DNA of 64,000 nucleotides from Dorea_A amylophila (GTDB lineage: Bacteria; Bacillota; Clostridia; Lachnospirales; Lachnospiraceae): positions 1 to 64,000 of the forward strand of contig NZ_JAOQJW010000017.1 of NCBI RefSeq assembly GCF_025567265.1, in the 5' to 3' direction. The notes beneath the pieces were generated by a model. That model did no database searches and had not been told where the DNA came from. It saw only the letters and a program-made list of their open reading frames with translations. A program made the translations under genes and the position numbers. Below, piece after piece: positions 25,118-34,072 of the stretch; position 1 is the first letter of the stretch; each line of letters starts with the position of its first letter.

Positions 25118-27180
25118 TACAAGTCTCCTCCTTCTATCATTTCGTCAATCACCTGTTTTAAGCAGGCTACCGCTTCATCCATATCAGTATGGTTAAACTG
25201 TGCACCTGAAGCGTTCATATGACCGCCTCCGCCCAGACGTTCCATGATGATCTGTACGTTAACTTCATCGATCGAACGTGCGCTGACGTATATTCTTCCA
25301 TTATATTCTGTTAATACAAATGATGCCTTGATCGCACTGATGTCCAATAATTCATTTGCCGCCTGTGCCCCGATGATCGTCGGGCTTTCAATGTGAAGAT
25401 CCACACCCCTTGCAATGGCAAATTTGTTACGGTACACTTCTGCACTGCTGATGATCTCCGCTTTTGCCCTGTAAGATTCCATATCGTCACGGAACAACTT
25501 TCTTACCAGCGTAATATCTGCACCGGACCTTCTCAGGAATGCTGCCGCTTCAAAAGTACGGACTCCGGTACTGTTCACAAAGTTGTTGGTATCGATCATG
25601 ATGCCGGCATACAGGCTGCTCGCCTCAATCTTCGGGATCTTGATCCCATCTACAATATACTGCAATACCTCTGATACCATCTCACAAGCCGATGAGGCAT
25701 ATGGCTCAATATAAGATAACAGCGCATTATCAATATTGTCACTGCTCTGTCTGTGATGATCCAATACCACGATCGTCTTCGTTGTCTTCAGAAGGTCCTC
25801 ACACTCTGTCATCATCGGACGGTTCGTATCTACAACGACTACCATTGAATTCTCGTCTGCCATATTCATCGCCTGTGACGATGTCAAAAACAGATCATCC
25901 GGGTAAGCCGGATCTTGTTCGAATAATTCATATAAAGGCCTGAGCGATGCTGACACTTCATTGATCACAATATAAGCACGTTTCTCCAGTGCCAGTGCCG
26001 CACGATAGATTCCCATTGCCGCACCGAACGCATCCACATCTGTCAGCTTATGCCCCATAACGAATATCTTATCTTTGACCGTGATAAATTCACGCAGTGC
26101 CTCGGCTTTTACACGCGCCTTTACACGGGTATTCTTCGCTGTCTGTTCTCGCTTTCCACCATAATAGGTAACACCGTGACAGTCCTTGATCACAGCCTGG
26201 TCGCCGCCTCTTGCAAGTGCAAGATCGATCGCTACACGCGCATAGTTATAACTCTGTGCATAAGAATCGGAACTCAGTCCCAGACCGATACTAAGTGTTG
26301 CCGGAATCCCATTTCCGATATTTACGGACTTTACATCATCCAGCAGGGAGAACTTATCTTCTTCCAACTGTTTAAAATAAGACTTTCGGATGATAATGAA
26401 ATACTTATCATTCTCCAGCTTCTTGACGATTCCGTCAACTTTTGCAATATACTGGTTGATCTTACGGTCTACCAGAGCCATCAGAAGTGACTGTCTGACC
26501 TCTTCCACACTGTCGATCACTTCATCGTAGTTATCGATGTATACCAGGCCTGCAACCATTCTCTGTTCTTCATTTTCCCTGATCGTACGGTTCAGTTCTG
26601 TAACATCCTGAAGATATACCGCAATGAAATATTCCTTCTCCTTCGGCAATTCCATAAGCTGTTCCGTATCGCTGAATCCCTCTACCGATACCCTGCGCAG
26701 CTCTGCCTGGTATTCCTTATCATCATAATATACTTCCATCATGACCTTCTGCTGATCCTCTTTTGGAAATATACTCCGGTTCAATTCCGGAATGTATTTA
26801 CTGATGTAAGCTTCTCCTTTTGGCTTTCCGCCCAGAATTGCTTCGAATTCGTCATTCATCCAGACTGCTTTCCCATCATCTAACAGGATTGCATAGGGAA
26901 TCGACAGTTCCCTCAGCAGCGTATTCTGGACAATGCCATACTGTGCAGCAAATTCCACGAGATCCTTCATGATGATATTCTTACTGTAAAAATACAGTCC
27001 GCCTACCATGATGATATATATCAGCACGAATACGGCCATCAGGATTCCCGCTCTGTGATCCATCTCATACACCCACAGATCCATTGCGATCAAAAGCAGT
27101 GCCATGATTGCCGGCCACTGAATATAAAGCTTCAACTGGCCTTTCAGCTGCACCTTTCCATTTTCATTCTTTTTTTCCAT
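25117..27180 (-). CDS. gdpP: Cyclic-di-AMP phosphodiesterase GdpP
   Basis: A 687-residue membrane protein: two N-terminal helices (about 18-36 and 43-65), a PAS-like domain (about 85-200), a degenerate GGDEF domain (about 205-330) and a DHH/DHHA1 phosphoesterase (about 365-687). DHH-family motifs: FVMGHKLTDVDAFGAAMGIYRAA, VVVVDTNRP, VVLDHHRQSSDN and a late GGGGHMNASGAQF. It hydrolyses c-di-AMP to pApA, so it affects potassium and cell-wall homeostasis. The order with rplI and dnaB is a conserved Firmicutes arrangement. Confidence 0.95.
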   Translation of the reverse strand: MEKKNENGKVQLKGQLKLYIQWPAIMALLLIAMDLWVYEMDHRAGILMAVFVLIYIIMVGGLYFYSKNIIMKDLVEFAAQYGIVQNTLLRELSIPYAILLDDGKAVWMNDEFEAILGGKPKGEAYISKYIPELNRSIFPKEDQQKVMMEVYYDDKEYQAELRRVSVEGFSDTEQLMELPKEKEYFIAVYLQDVTELNRTIRENEEQRMVAGLVYIDNYDEVIDSVEEVRQSLLMALVDRKINQYIAKVDGIVKKLENDKYFIIIRKSYFKQLEEDKFSLLDDVKSVNIGNGIPATLSIGLGLSSDSYAQSYNYARVAIDLALARGGDQAVIKDCHGVTYYGGKREQTAKNTRVKARVKAEALREFITVKDKIFVMGHKLTDVDAFGAAMGIYRAALALEKRAYIVINEVSASLRPLYELFEQDPAYPDDLFLTSSQAMNMADENSMVVVVDTNRPMMTECEDLLKTTKTIVVLDHHRQSSDNIDNALLSYIEPYASSACEMVSEVLQYIVDGIKIPKIEASSLYAGIMIDTNNFVNSTGVRTFEAAAFLRRSGADITLVRKLFRDDMESYRAKAEIISSAEVYRNKFAIARGVDLHIESPTIIGAQAANELLDISAIKASFVLTEYNGRIYVSARSIDEVNVQIIMERLGGGGHMNASGAQFNHTDMDEAVACLKQVIDEMIEGGDL

Positions 27181-27297
27181 GATTCTCGCCTCTGTTCGTG
27201 AGTCTTACTCACTACTTTTGCACTACAAAATGCCGATGGCATCTCACATTACACTTTATATACGTGATGATTATACCATTTCTTATCATAAAAAGAA

Positions 27298-27338
27298 AGA
27301 TGGGAAATCTTAACGTTCTGTTAAGTGTTCCCCATCTG
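27298..27338 (-). terminator. Terminator of the galE operon
   Basis: Long hairpin with arms AGATGGG.AA..CTTAAC and GTTAAG..TTCCCCATCT, 34 bases past the galE stop. On the minus strand it is followed by TCTTTCTTTTT. Confidence 0.75.
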
Positions 27339-27371
27339 TCTATGTTTTTATTTCTTAAATTCCTTTTTCAT

Positions 27372-28394
27372 TTATGCCTCATATCCGTTAGGATTCTGTG
27401 ACTGCCATCTCCATGTGTCTGCGCACATCTCGTCCAGACCTTTTTCTGCTTTCCATCCAAGAACTTTCGCTGCTTTTGCAGGATCTGCATAACACATTGC
27501 GATATCTCCTGCTCTTCTCGGCTTGATCTCGTAAGGAATCTCCTTACCACATGCTTTTCCAAATGCTTTTACCATATCAAGCACGGAATATCCCACACCT
27601 GTTCCAAGATTGATCACGTCAAGTCCAGGATTGCTGAAGATATAATCAATTGCTTTCACATGTCCTTTTGCAAGGTCTACTACATGAATGTAATCACGGA
27701 CTCCTGTTCCGTCCGGTGTATCATAATCGTCCCCGAACACACCCAGTTTTTCAAGCTTTCCTACTGCCACCTGCGAAATATATGGCATCAGATTATTCGG
27801 AATTCCCTTTGGATCTTCTCCGATACGTCCGCTTTCATGCGCTCCGACCGGGTTGAAATAACGAAGCAGAATGACATTCATATCCGGATTTGCCTTCTGT
27901 ACATCTGTCATGATCTGTTCCATCATAGACTTTGTCCATCCATAAGGATTTGTGCACTGTCCCTTCGGACACTCCTCTGTGATCGGCATCTCTTCCGGAC
28001 TTCCGTATACAGTTGCAGAAGAACTGAATACAATATTCTTAACACCGGTCTGTTTCATAACATCCATCAGTGTCAGAGTTCCTGTTATATTATTACGGTA
28101 GTACTCTAATGGCTTCTGTACGGATTCTCCGACTGCTTTCAGTGCTGCACAATGGATAACCGCATCTACGCCTTCTTTTTCCAGCATTGCCTTCAATGCA
28201 GCTTCATCCATTACATCCCCTTCATAAAATGTAATCGTCTTTCCGGTAAGCTCTTCTACCCTTTTTAAAGATTCTTTAGATGAATTACAAAGATTGTCAT
28301 ATACAACCACTTCATATCCTTCATTCAGAAGTTCCAGTGCCGTATGACTTCCGATATAACCGGCTCCTCCGGTAATTAATATTTTCTTGGCCAC
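27372..28394 (-). CDS. galE: UDP-glucose 4-epimerase GalE
   Basis: A 340-residue short-chain dehydrogenase-type epimerase: NAD site GGAGYIGSHTALELL (8-22), SSSATVYG, catalytic Tyr/Lys in YGWTKSMMEQ, and the GalE C-terminal segment YSVLDMVKAFGKACG. It interconverts UDP-galactose and UDP-glucose, and in many homologs the N-acetyl forms. The start codon is GTG at 28394, with GGAGG seven bases upstream. Last gene of a nucleotidyltransferase-kinase-galE operon (11-base gap), which points to galactose or hexosamine salvage. Confidence 0.95.
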   Translation of the reverse strand: MAKKILITGGAGYIGSHTALELLNEGYEVVVYDNLCNSSKESLKRVEELTGKTITFYEGDVMDEAALKAMLEKEGVDAVIHCAALKAVGESVQKPLEYYRNNITGTLTLMDVMKQTGVKNIVFSSSATVYGSPEEMPITEECPKGQCTNPYGWTKSMMEQIMTDVQKANPDMNVILLRYFNPVGAHESGRIGEDPKGIPNNLMPYISQVAVGKLEKLGVFGDDYDTPDGTGVRDYIHVVDLAKGHVKAIDYIFSNPGLDVINLGTGVGYSVLDMVKAFGKACGKEIPYEIKPRRAGDIAMCYADPAKAAKVLGWKAEKGLDEMCADTWRWQSQNPNGYEA

Positions 28395-28405
28395 AATAGT
28401 ACCTC

Positions 28406-29524
28406 CTAGTTGTTACTATACTTTTTCACGATTTCGTTCATAGTATACCACTTTTGTTCCATATCTTCAACAAGCTTGAACTGGGTACGGCATCTGTCAA
28501 GATTATGACCTTCTCTGTGTATCCTGAAATATTTATCTCCCTGCAGATAATCCGTAAGGAAACGCATGCCACATTCAAATGTCATCGTCTTTGCACCCAT
28601 CGGCATCAGCTCGATCTCCTTAGCTGTCAGCTTTCCGGCACATCCTTTTAAAAATCCTTTCGTATACAATTCAAATAATTCCATACTGCAGGATACTTTC
28701 GTAAGGTCTGTCTCATCTTCCAGTGCCGTACTTGCACCGAAACGGATGGAATCCCCGAAATCATTCATCGCAAGCCCCGGCATAACTGTGTCCAGATCGA
28801 TCACACAGATTCCTTTCCCGGTCTTATCGTCCAGCATAACATTATTCAATTTTGTATCATTGTGTGTAACACGAAGTGGAAGCTCATGCCTGTCCAGCAT
28901 TTCTGCAAAACAATTAGCAAGCTCTTCTCTTTCGAGAACGAACCGGATCTCTTTCTCTACAGAAGCTGCTCTTCCCATAACATCTTCTTCCACTGCTTTC
29001 TTAAACAGCGCAAACCGGTTTCTCGTATCATGGAACTTTTCTATCGTCTCATGCAGTGTCTCCGCCGGATAGTCAGACAGCAGACTCTGGAAATTCCCGA
29101 ATGCCACCGCACTTTCATAAAACTGCTCCGGCTTCTCTACCAGATCATAGGTACTTGCATCGGTAATAAATTTATAAGATCTCCAGTAATCTCCCGTAGA
29201 ATCTATGTAATATGGTTTCCCATCAACCGCCGGGATCACATTCAATGTCTCACGTTCCGGATCTCCGCCATTTTCTATAATCTTCTTTTTCAGAAATGAC
29301 GTTACTCCTGTGATATTCTCCATGACTTCTACCGGTTTTGGAAATGCCGTAGAATTCATTCTCTGAAGAATGACTTTGATTCTTCCCATCTCGGCAATCT
29401 CGAATATCAGAAGAAATGTATCATTGATATGTCCGCTTCCGTATGGACAGTCCTTTACTAATGTTCCTTCATATTTAAAATGTGCAATCGCTTCATCTCT
29501 TTGTTCCCGTGTTACAGGATTCAT
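28406..29524 (-). CDS. NahK-like sugar 1-kinase (phosphotransferase family)
   Basis: A 372-residue APH/choline-kinase-fold enzyme resembling N-acetylhexosamine 1-kinase. Visible: N-terminal nucleotide loop PYGSGHINDTFLL, Brenner motif VTHNDTKLNNVMLDD with the catalytic Asp, and the metal-binding DLDTVMPGLAMNDFGDSIRFG, which is characteristic of NahK. It would phosphorylate GlcNAc/GalNAc (or galactose) at C1. The next genes encode a UDP-sugar-type nucleotidyltransferase and GalE, the set used in the galacto-N-biose/lacto-N-biose pathway. The GH112 phosphorylase of that pathway is not in this window. Confidence 0.82.
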   Translation of the reverse strand: MNPVTREQRDEAIAHFKYEGTLVKDCPYGSGHINDTFLLIFEIAEMGRIKVILQRMNSTAFPKPVEVMENITGVTSFLKKKIIENGGDPERETLNVIPAVDGKPYYIDSTGDYWRSYKFITDASTYDLVEKPEQFYESAVAFGNFQSLLSDYPAETLHETIEKFHDTRNRFALFKKAVEEDVMGRAASVEKEIRFVLEREELANCFAEMLDRHELPLRVTHNDTKLNNVMLDDKTGKGICVIDLDTVMPGLAMNDFGDSIRFGASTALEDETDLTKVSCSMELFELYTKGFLKGCAGKLTAKEIELMPMGAKTMTFECGMRFLTDYLQGDKYFRIHREGHNLDRCRTQFKLVEDMEQKWYTMNEIVKKYSNN

Positions 29525-30451
29525 TTATTTTCCCTCCCAAAGATGCTGCGGGTACAGTCCTTCGTCTTTCATTCTCTGAATGGCTGCAACCACAACCGGT
29601 TTATCTTCTTTATAAGTTACTCCATACCATTTATCTGCGGATTTCAGTACCGATACTGTTGCTTTGTCTTCCGCAAGAAGATTACTTACTACAGTTGGCA
29701 GGAAATACTCGCATTTCATAGGATTCTCCTGCAGTCCTTTGTCAAGAAATGCCGGGAATCCAGCTTTGATCTCTTCTAAGATGCTCTTTGTAAATCCCCA
29801 CATATTCATAGATACCGTTATATCATCCGGTACCTGTACCCATGTATTACCGTCGTCTTCTGTGTATGCAACGCCGCCGTTGTACTTTTCGATTCTGGTA
29901 CGTTCTGTTACGGATATCAATTCTCCATTCTCATTCGTCTCACATACACCTCTGGATACATATCCGTTGTCCGTTACCGTATTGGCAAGATGATATCCGA
30001 CCATTGTATATCTGTACTTATCATCATCTGCATGTGTAGACAGATAATCATAGATGAGCTTGAATGCTTCTACTCCATAATAGTCATCTGCATTGATCAC
30101 TGCGAACGGTCCGTCAATCTCATCCATACAGCTGTACACAGCATGTGCTGTTCCCCAAGGTTTTACACGTCCTTCCGGTACTTCATAGCCTTCCGGAATG
30201 TTGTCGATATTCTGATAAGCATATGCTACGTCCATGTATTTTTCCATACGTTTTCCCACATGCTCTTTGAACTCTTCTTCGATCTCGTGTTTGATTATGA
30301 ATACGACCTTCTCAAAGCCGGCTCTCTTTGCATCATACATGGAAAAATCCATGATAATATGTCCGTCATTGTCTACAGGATCTAACTGCTTCAGACCTCC
30401 GTATCTGCTTCCCATTCCTGCTGCCATGATCACTAATACTGGTTTATTCAT
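29525..30451 (-). CDS. Sugar-1-phosphate nucleotidyltransferase family protein
   Basis: A 308-residue GT-A-fold nucleotidyltransferase. The N-terminal MNKPVLVIMAAGMGSRYGGLKQLDPVD holds the nucleotide loop GMGSRYGG and the Lys. VINADDYYGVEAF supplies the metal-binding Asp. The start is ATG 30451, with GGAGG nine bases upstream; an ATG at 30496 has no such site. The stop is directly adjacent to the kinase ATG, so the two are coupled. It probably makes a UDP- or other NDP-sugar from the kinase product. Confidence 0.82.
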   Translation of the reverse strand: MNKPVLVIMAAGMGSRYGGLKQLDPVDNDGHIIMDFSMYDAKRAGFEKVVFIIKHEIEEEFKEHVGKRMEKYMDVAYAYQNIDNIPEGYEVPEGRVKPWGTAHAVYSCMDEIDGPFAVINADDYYGVEAFKLIYDYLSTHADDDKYRYTMVGYHLANTVTDNGYVSRGVCETNENGELISVTERTRIEKYNGGVAYTEDDGNTWVQVPDDITVSMNMWGFTKSILEEIKAGFPAFLDKGLQENPMKCEYFLPTVVSNLLAEDKATVSVLKSADKWYGVTYKEDKPVVVAAIQRMKDEGLYPQHLWEGK

Positions 30452-30538
30452 TATAATTACCTCCATGTCTTTAGGATCTTTCGTTTCTAGATTCATTGTA
30501 GTATAACTATTTCCAGAAATCTTTATCCTATTATTTTC

Positions 30539-31093
30539 TTAATTTGCATTATTTATGTGGTTTAATTGTTCCAGATAACTGATGAATTTTTCTGCCATTT
30601 TCTTATTCCGTGCATTCACCATAATAGCCGCATGCGCATCATCATAAGAAATAATCTTCTTCTTTTTAAGCATATTATCTTCCGGAAAATCAATGGTTTC
30701 TTGAAAACCATCCTGTTTTTTGTACTCTTGATATACATCTTCTCTACAGATCAGTACATCCACTGCATCTGCGCCTACCAGCGTTGTCAGCGCTGTCTTT
30801 GAGGACAGGCTCCCTCCATCTTCCGGAATATTCGCCTGTATCCGGATGATCCCGTCCTTTTCGTCAATGCCTGCGTATTTACAGAAATCTTTGTTCAATT
30901 CTTCTGCCTTCTGCGAATCGCCCCCTGTGACCGCTACATTCAGAAGAACTGTCGTATGTCTGCCCTTGTACATCGTACAGCCAAGGTAGATAACACCGAT
31001 TACCACTGCAAGTATGACCAGCCATATCTTATAGTACATCCATAGATATTCTACCTTTTTTCCCAACGGCATTGAACCAAAATTTTTGTCCAA
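30539..31093 (-). CDS. Membrane-anchored protein of unknown function
   Basis: A 184-residue protein with one membrane helix (about residues 22-42, IWLVILAVVIGVIYLGCTMY) after a short cytoplasmic start and an extracellular domain of about 140 residues. The most likely start is TTG at 31093, because AAGGAGG lies exactly eight bases upstream; ATG/GTG codons at 31117-31120 are possible but lack such a site. The outer part (LLNVAVTGGDS..., VDVLICREDVYQEYKK) faintly resembles a truncated solute-binding lobe. Family not recognised. Upstream of and on the same strand as the sugar-activation operon. Confidence 0.6.
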   Translation of the reverse strand: MDKNFGSMPLGKKVEYLWMYYKIWLVILAVVIGVIYLGCTMYKGRHTTVLLNVAVTGGDSQKAEELNKDFCKYAGIDEKDGIIRIQANIPEDGGSLSSKTALTTLVGADAVDVLICREDVYQEYKKQDGFQETIDFPEDNMLKKKKIISYDDAHAAIMVNARNKKMAEKFISYLEQLNHINNAN

Positions 31094-31154
31094 ATATACT
31101 TCCTCCTTGTCTTTCATCACTGTTCTTCATTATATCATACTTCCGGGCAAAAAT

Positions 31155-31190
31155 AAGCGGAAGAGAACAGATTCCCATTCTCTCCCGCTT
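31155..31190 (-). terminator. Terminator of the first ABC/oxidoreductase operon
   Basis: Stem AAGCGG.AGAGAA / TTCTCT.CCGCTT, with TATTTTTG following on the minus strand, 19 bases past the oxidoreductase stop. It separates this operon from the downstream membrane-protein gene. Confidence 0.7.
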
Positions 31191-31208
31191 TCTTTTTTAT
31201 TCATACGA

Positions 31209-32240
31209 TTAATATTCAACTTCTACCGGCATTCCCGTCTCTGCTGATTCAAGAATTGCGATGATTGCAAGCGCAGTTCTTCTGGAATCTTCCAAAGTTA
31301 CTCTGAATTCTTTTCCATCTACCAGACGATCTACGAAATCTCTGATACTTTCATAAGACAGACCCTTGCAACGGTCAAATACCATATTTGATACCAGAAT
31401 ATCCGGCACAGTTGCCTTCTCTTCTGTTACTTCCTCGATCAGGTTGTGGCTGGAAAGATCAAGACTGATCATTCCTTCTGTACACATGACACTGCATCTG
31501 AAGTCGTTAATATTACGGTTTCCGTTTGGTGTTACCCATCCGTTTTCCATATGGGCTACTACGCCATTTTCAAATTCAATTGTTGTAAGATAGATATCCG
31601 GTACATCTACGCCAAGTCCTTTTAAGATGCCTTCTTTCTTAACCGAATATACTCGTTTTGCTTCTGATCCTACCAGCCATCTTAAGGAATCCAGACTATG
31701 ACTTCCAAGGAACCATAAGATAGAAGATTTAGAAGCCCATGAAAGCATATCTGTTGCAACCCATTTCACATCGCTGTGACGGATATATGCTGTATATGGT
31801 TTTCCGAGTTTTCCTGAAGAAATCTCCTGTTTTGCCGTATTAAACGGTGGATTCCATCGGTTATGAAGGTCTACCATGCAGCGTACACCATTTTTCTCTA
31901 CTGCCTCACAGATTCTTGCAATATCTTCTTTTGTTGTTGCCAACGGTTTTTCGATCAGAATATCTTTCTTTGCATCTGCCATAGCGCAGGCAATATCAGC
32001 ATGTGCAAAATCAGGTGTTACGATTGCAACTGCATCAATCTCCTCATCAGCTGCCATATCATGATAATCTGTATATACTTTACGGATTCCAAATTCGTCT
32101 GCAATCTCTCTTGCTCTCGCTTCATTCATATCACAGATTGCTACCGGATCTGCAAAAAGATGTTCTGCATATATTGACGCATGTGTGCGTCCCCATGTAC
32201 CAGCTCCTACAATACCCATTCTGATCTGTTTAATTTCCAT
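31209..32240 (-). CDS. Gfo/Idh/MocA-family oxidoreductase
   Basis: A 343-residue NAD(P)-dependent sugar dehydrogenase-type protein. The Rossmann site is MGIVGAGTWGRTHASIY (about 8-24), followed by IVTPDFAHADIA and the family EKP motif in LIEKPLATTKED (about 95-106). The C-terminal catalytic sheet runs from about residue 125. Family members oxidise inositols, sugars or glycosides. It is the last gene of an SBP-permease-permease operon, so its substrate is probably the imported sugar. AGGAGG precedes the ATG. Confidence 0.9.
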   Translation of the reverse strand: MEIKQIRMGIVGAGTWGRTHASIYAEHLFADPVAICDMNEARAREIADEFGIRKVYTDYHDMAADEEIDAVAIVTPDFAHADIACAMADAKKDILIEKPLATTKEDIARICEAVEKNGVRCMVDLHNRWNPPFNTAKQEISSGKLGKPYTAYIRHSDVKWVATDMLSWASKSSILWFLGSHSLDSLRWLVGSEAKRVYSVKKEGILKGLGVDVPDIYLTTIEFENGVVAHMENGWVTPNGNRNINDFRCSVMCTEGMISLDLSSHNLIEEVTEEKATVPDILVSNMVFDRCKGLSYESIRDFVDRLVDGKEFRVTLEDSRRTALAIIAILESAETGMPVEVEY

Positions 32241-32289
32241 AATTGCATCCTCCTGTTCACTTTTATCACATTAAAAATATTGCTGTTGT

Positions 32290-33132
32290 TTATTGTTTTA
32301 CCGCTCCAGCGGTCATACCACTTACCAGATGTTTCTGCAGTAATAAGAACATGATCACTACCGGCAAGGTGATCAGCACCGCTCCCGCCATCAATGTTCC
32401 CCAGTTCGTCGCATATTGTCCTGAGAAGCTTGCAATTCCGATTGGCAGCGTCCAATTTTCATAACTCTTCATAAATGTGCTGGCAAATAAATACTCGTTC
32501 CATCCATTGATGAAGGAAAAGATACCCGTTGCTACCAAACCCGGTACTGTCAACGGCAGGATTACCGTTGCAAAAATTCTGAATCTTCCTGCTCCGTCCA
32601 CTCTTGCTGCTTCTTCAAGGGAGATTGGTATCGTATCGAAAAATCCCTTCATCATCCATGTACAAAATGGAATGGAGAATGTACAGTAAGCTGCTACCAG
32701 ACCAATCTTTGTATCCAGAAGCTGCAGATTCCCCATAATTACATATAATGGAATGATCAACAGTGATCCCGGAAGTACCTGTGTTGTTAATATAAAATAA
32801 GATAAAAATCCTCTTCCACGAAAACGGAATCTTGAAATTCCATAGCCGCCTAATGTAGCAATGATCATGGAAAATGCTGTTGTCAACAGTGATACTATTA
32901 CACTGTTTCCCAACCACTGCATAAAGTTAAATGTTGTGGAATGGGTTGTAAGCATCTCTTTGTATCCCTGCATAGTTGCTGCCTTTGGGATAAAGGACGG
33001 TGTCTTGCTGTATACTTCTCCTGCCGTTTTAAATGATGTCGAAATCATCCATACAAACGGGAACAGTGCGAACATACACACAATAACAACCAAAATTACT
33101 GTAATTACCTTTCTACCTGTTCTTTTTTTCAT
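32290..33132 (-). CDS. Carbohydrate ABC transporter permease (MalG type)
   Basis: A 280-residue inner-membrane permease with six helices. It starts with the family FPFVWMISTSFKTAGEV segment. The EAA loop SLEEAARVDGAGRFRIFATVILPL, which docks the ATPase, lies near residue 180. GAGGAGGA precedes the ATG. Partner of the MalF-type permease two bases upstream. No ATPase gene is in the operon. Confidence 0.94.
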   Translation of the reverse strand: MKKRTGRKVITVILVVIVCMFALFPFVWMISTSFKTAGEVYSKTPSFIPKAATMQGYKEMLTTHSTTFNFMQWLGNSVIVSLLTTAFSMIIATLGGYGISRFRFRGRGFLSYFILTTQVLPGSLLIIPLYVIMGNLQLLDTKIGLVAAYCTFSIPFCTWMMKGFFDTIPISLEEAARVDGAGRFRIFATVILPLTVPGLVATGIFSFINGWNEYLFASTFMKSYENWTLPIGIASFSGQYATNWGTLMAGAVLITLPVVIMFLLLQKHLVSGMTAGAVKQ

Positions 33133-33134
33133 AT

Positions 33135-34037
33135 CTATTCCTCCTCCTTATTCAGGACCTTGAAATAGAAGAATGTGAATGCCAGCGCTACGAGGAGCAT
33201 CAGCATACCAGCCGCCGAAGCCTTTCCAAAATCAAAGTATTTAAATCCTGTCTGTTGTATATAAATAGTCAGAAGTTCTGTCGCCCTTGATGGACCTCCC
33301 TTTGTCAGTACATATGCAATTGCATAATCCTTGATCGTCCAGATAATCAACAGTAAGAATACTGTTGTTGATACCGAACGGATTGCCGGAATCGTGATGT
33401 ACCGGATTTTCTGAAATGTTGTCGCACCGTCAATATCTGCCGCCTCATACAGATCTGTAGATACACTCTGCATGCCTGCCAGCAGCATGATTGCAACATA
33501 CGGAAAACCTTTCCATATGTTAACAACCATTGCTGCCGGAAGAGCAACCGACACATCCTGAAGATATGCGATATTATGTGACAGAATTCCGGCATTATTC
33601 AACAGAAAATTGATGATTCCATAATCTTTGTCATACATTAAGATCCATACCAGACATGCTACAACTTCCGGAACAGCCCACGGAATGATGATCAGTGCCC
33701 GTGCCAGACCACGTCCCAAAAACTTTGTATTTAATAACAATGCTGTAATAAATCCGATGATATATCTTCCTGCAACGGTTACTACGATATAGATCAGTGT
33801 TACTTTTACGGAATTGAAGAAATATTCATCCTGTAATACTTTTCCGTAGTTCTCAAGTCCCACAAAATAGTGTCCGTTCGGCGATGGTTTTGTTACGTAA
33901 TAATACTGAAAACTCATGATCGCTGCTTTTACTAACGGGATAACCAGAAACAGGAATAATATCAGTACCAGTGGAACAAGGAAGGCATATGGTTCCATTT
34001 TTCTTTTCCAATTACCATTTTTCTTTGTCTGATTCAT
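33135..34037 (-). CDS. Carbohydrate ABC transporter permease (MalF type)
   Basis: A 300-residue permease with six helices and an EAA loop (DLYEAADIDGATTFQKIRYITIPA). The N-terminus (MEPYAFLVPLVLILFLFLVIPLVKAAIMSF) is typical of sugar permeases of the MalF/UgpA group. Second gene of the binding protein-permease-permease-oxidoreductase operon. Confidence 0.94.
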   Translation of the reverse strand: MNQTKKNGNWKRKMEPYAFLVPLVLILFLFLVIPLVKAAIMSFQYYYVTKPSPNGHYFVGLENYGKVLQDEYFFNSVKVTLIYIVVTVAGRYIIGFITALLLNTKFLGRGLARALIIIPWAVPEVVACLVWILMYDKDYGIINFLLNNAGILSHNIAYLQDVSVALPAAMVVNIWKGFPYVAIMLLAGMQSVSTDLYEAADIDGATTFQKIRYITIPAIRSVSTTVFLLLIIWTIKDYAIAYVLTKGGPSRATELLTIYIQQTGFKYFDFGKASAAGMLMLLVALAFTFFYFKVLNKEEE

Positions 34038-34072
34038 TGATGGACCACTCCTTACTTAATCTTTTCTACTTA

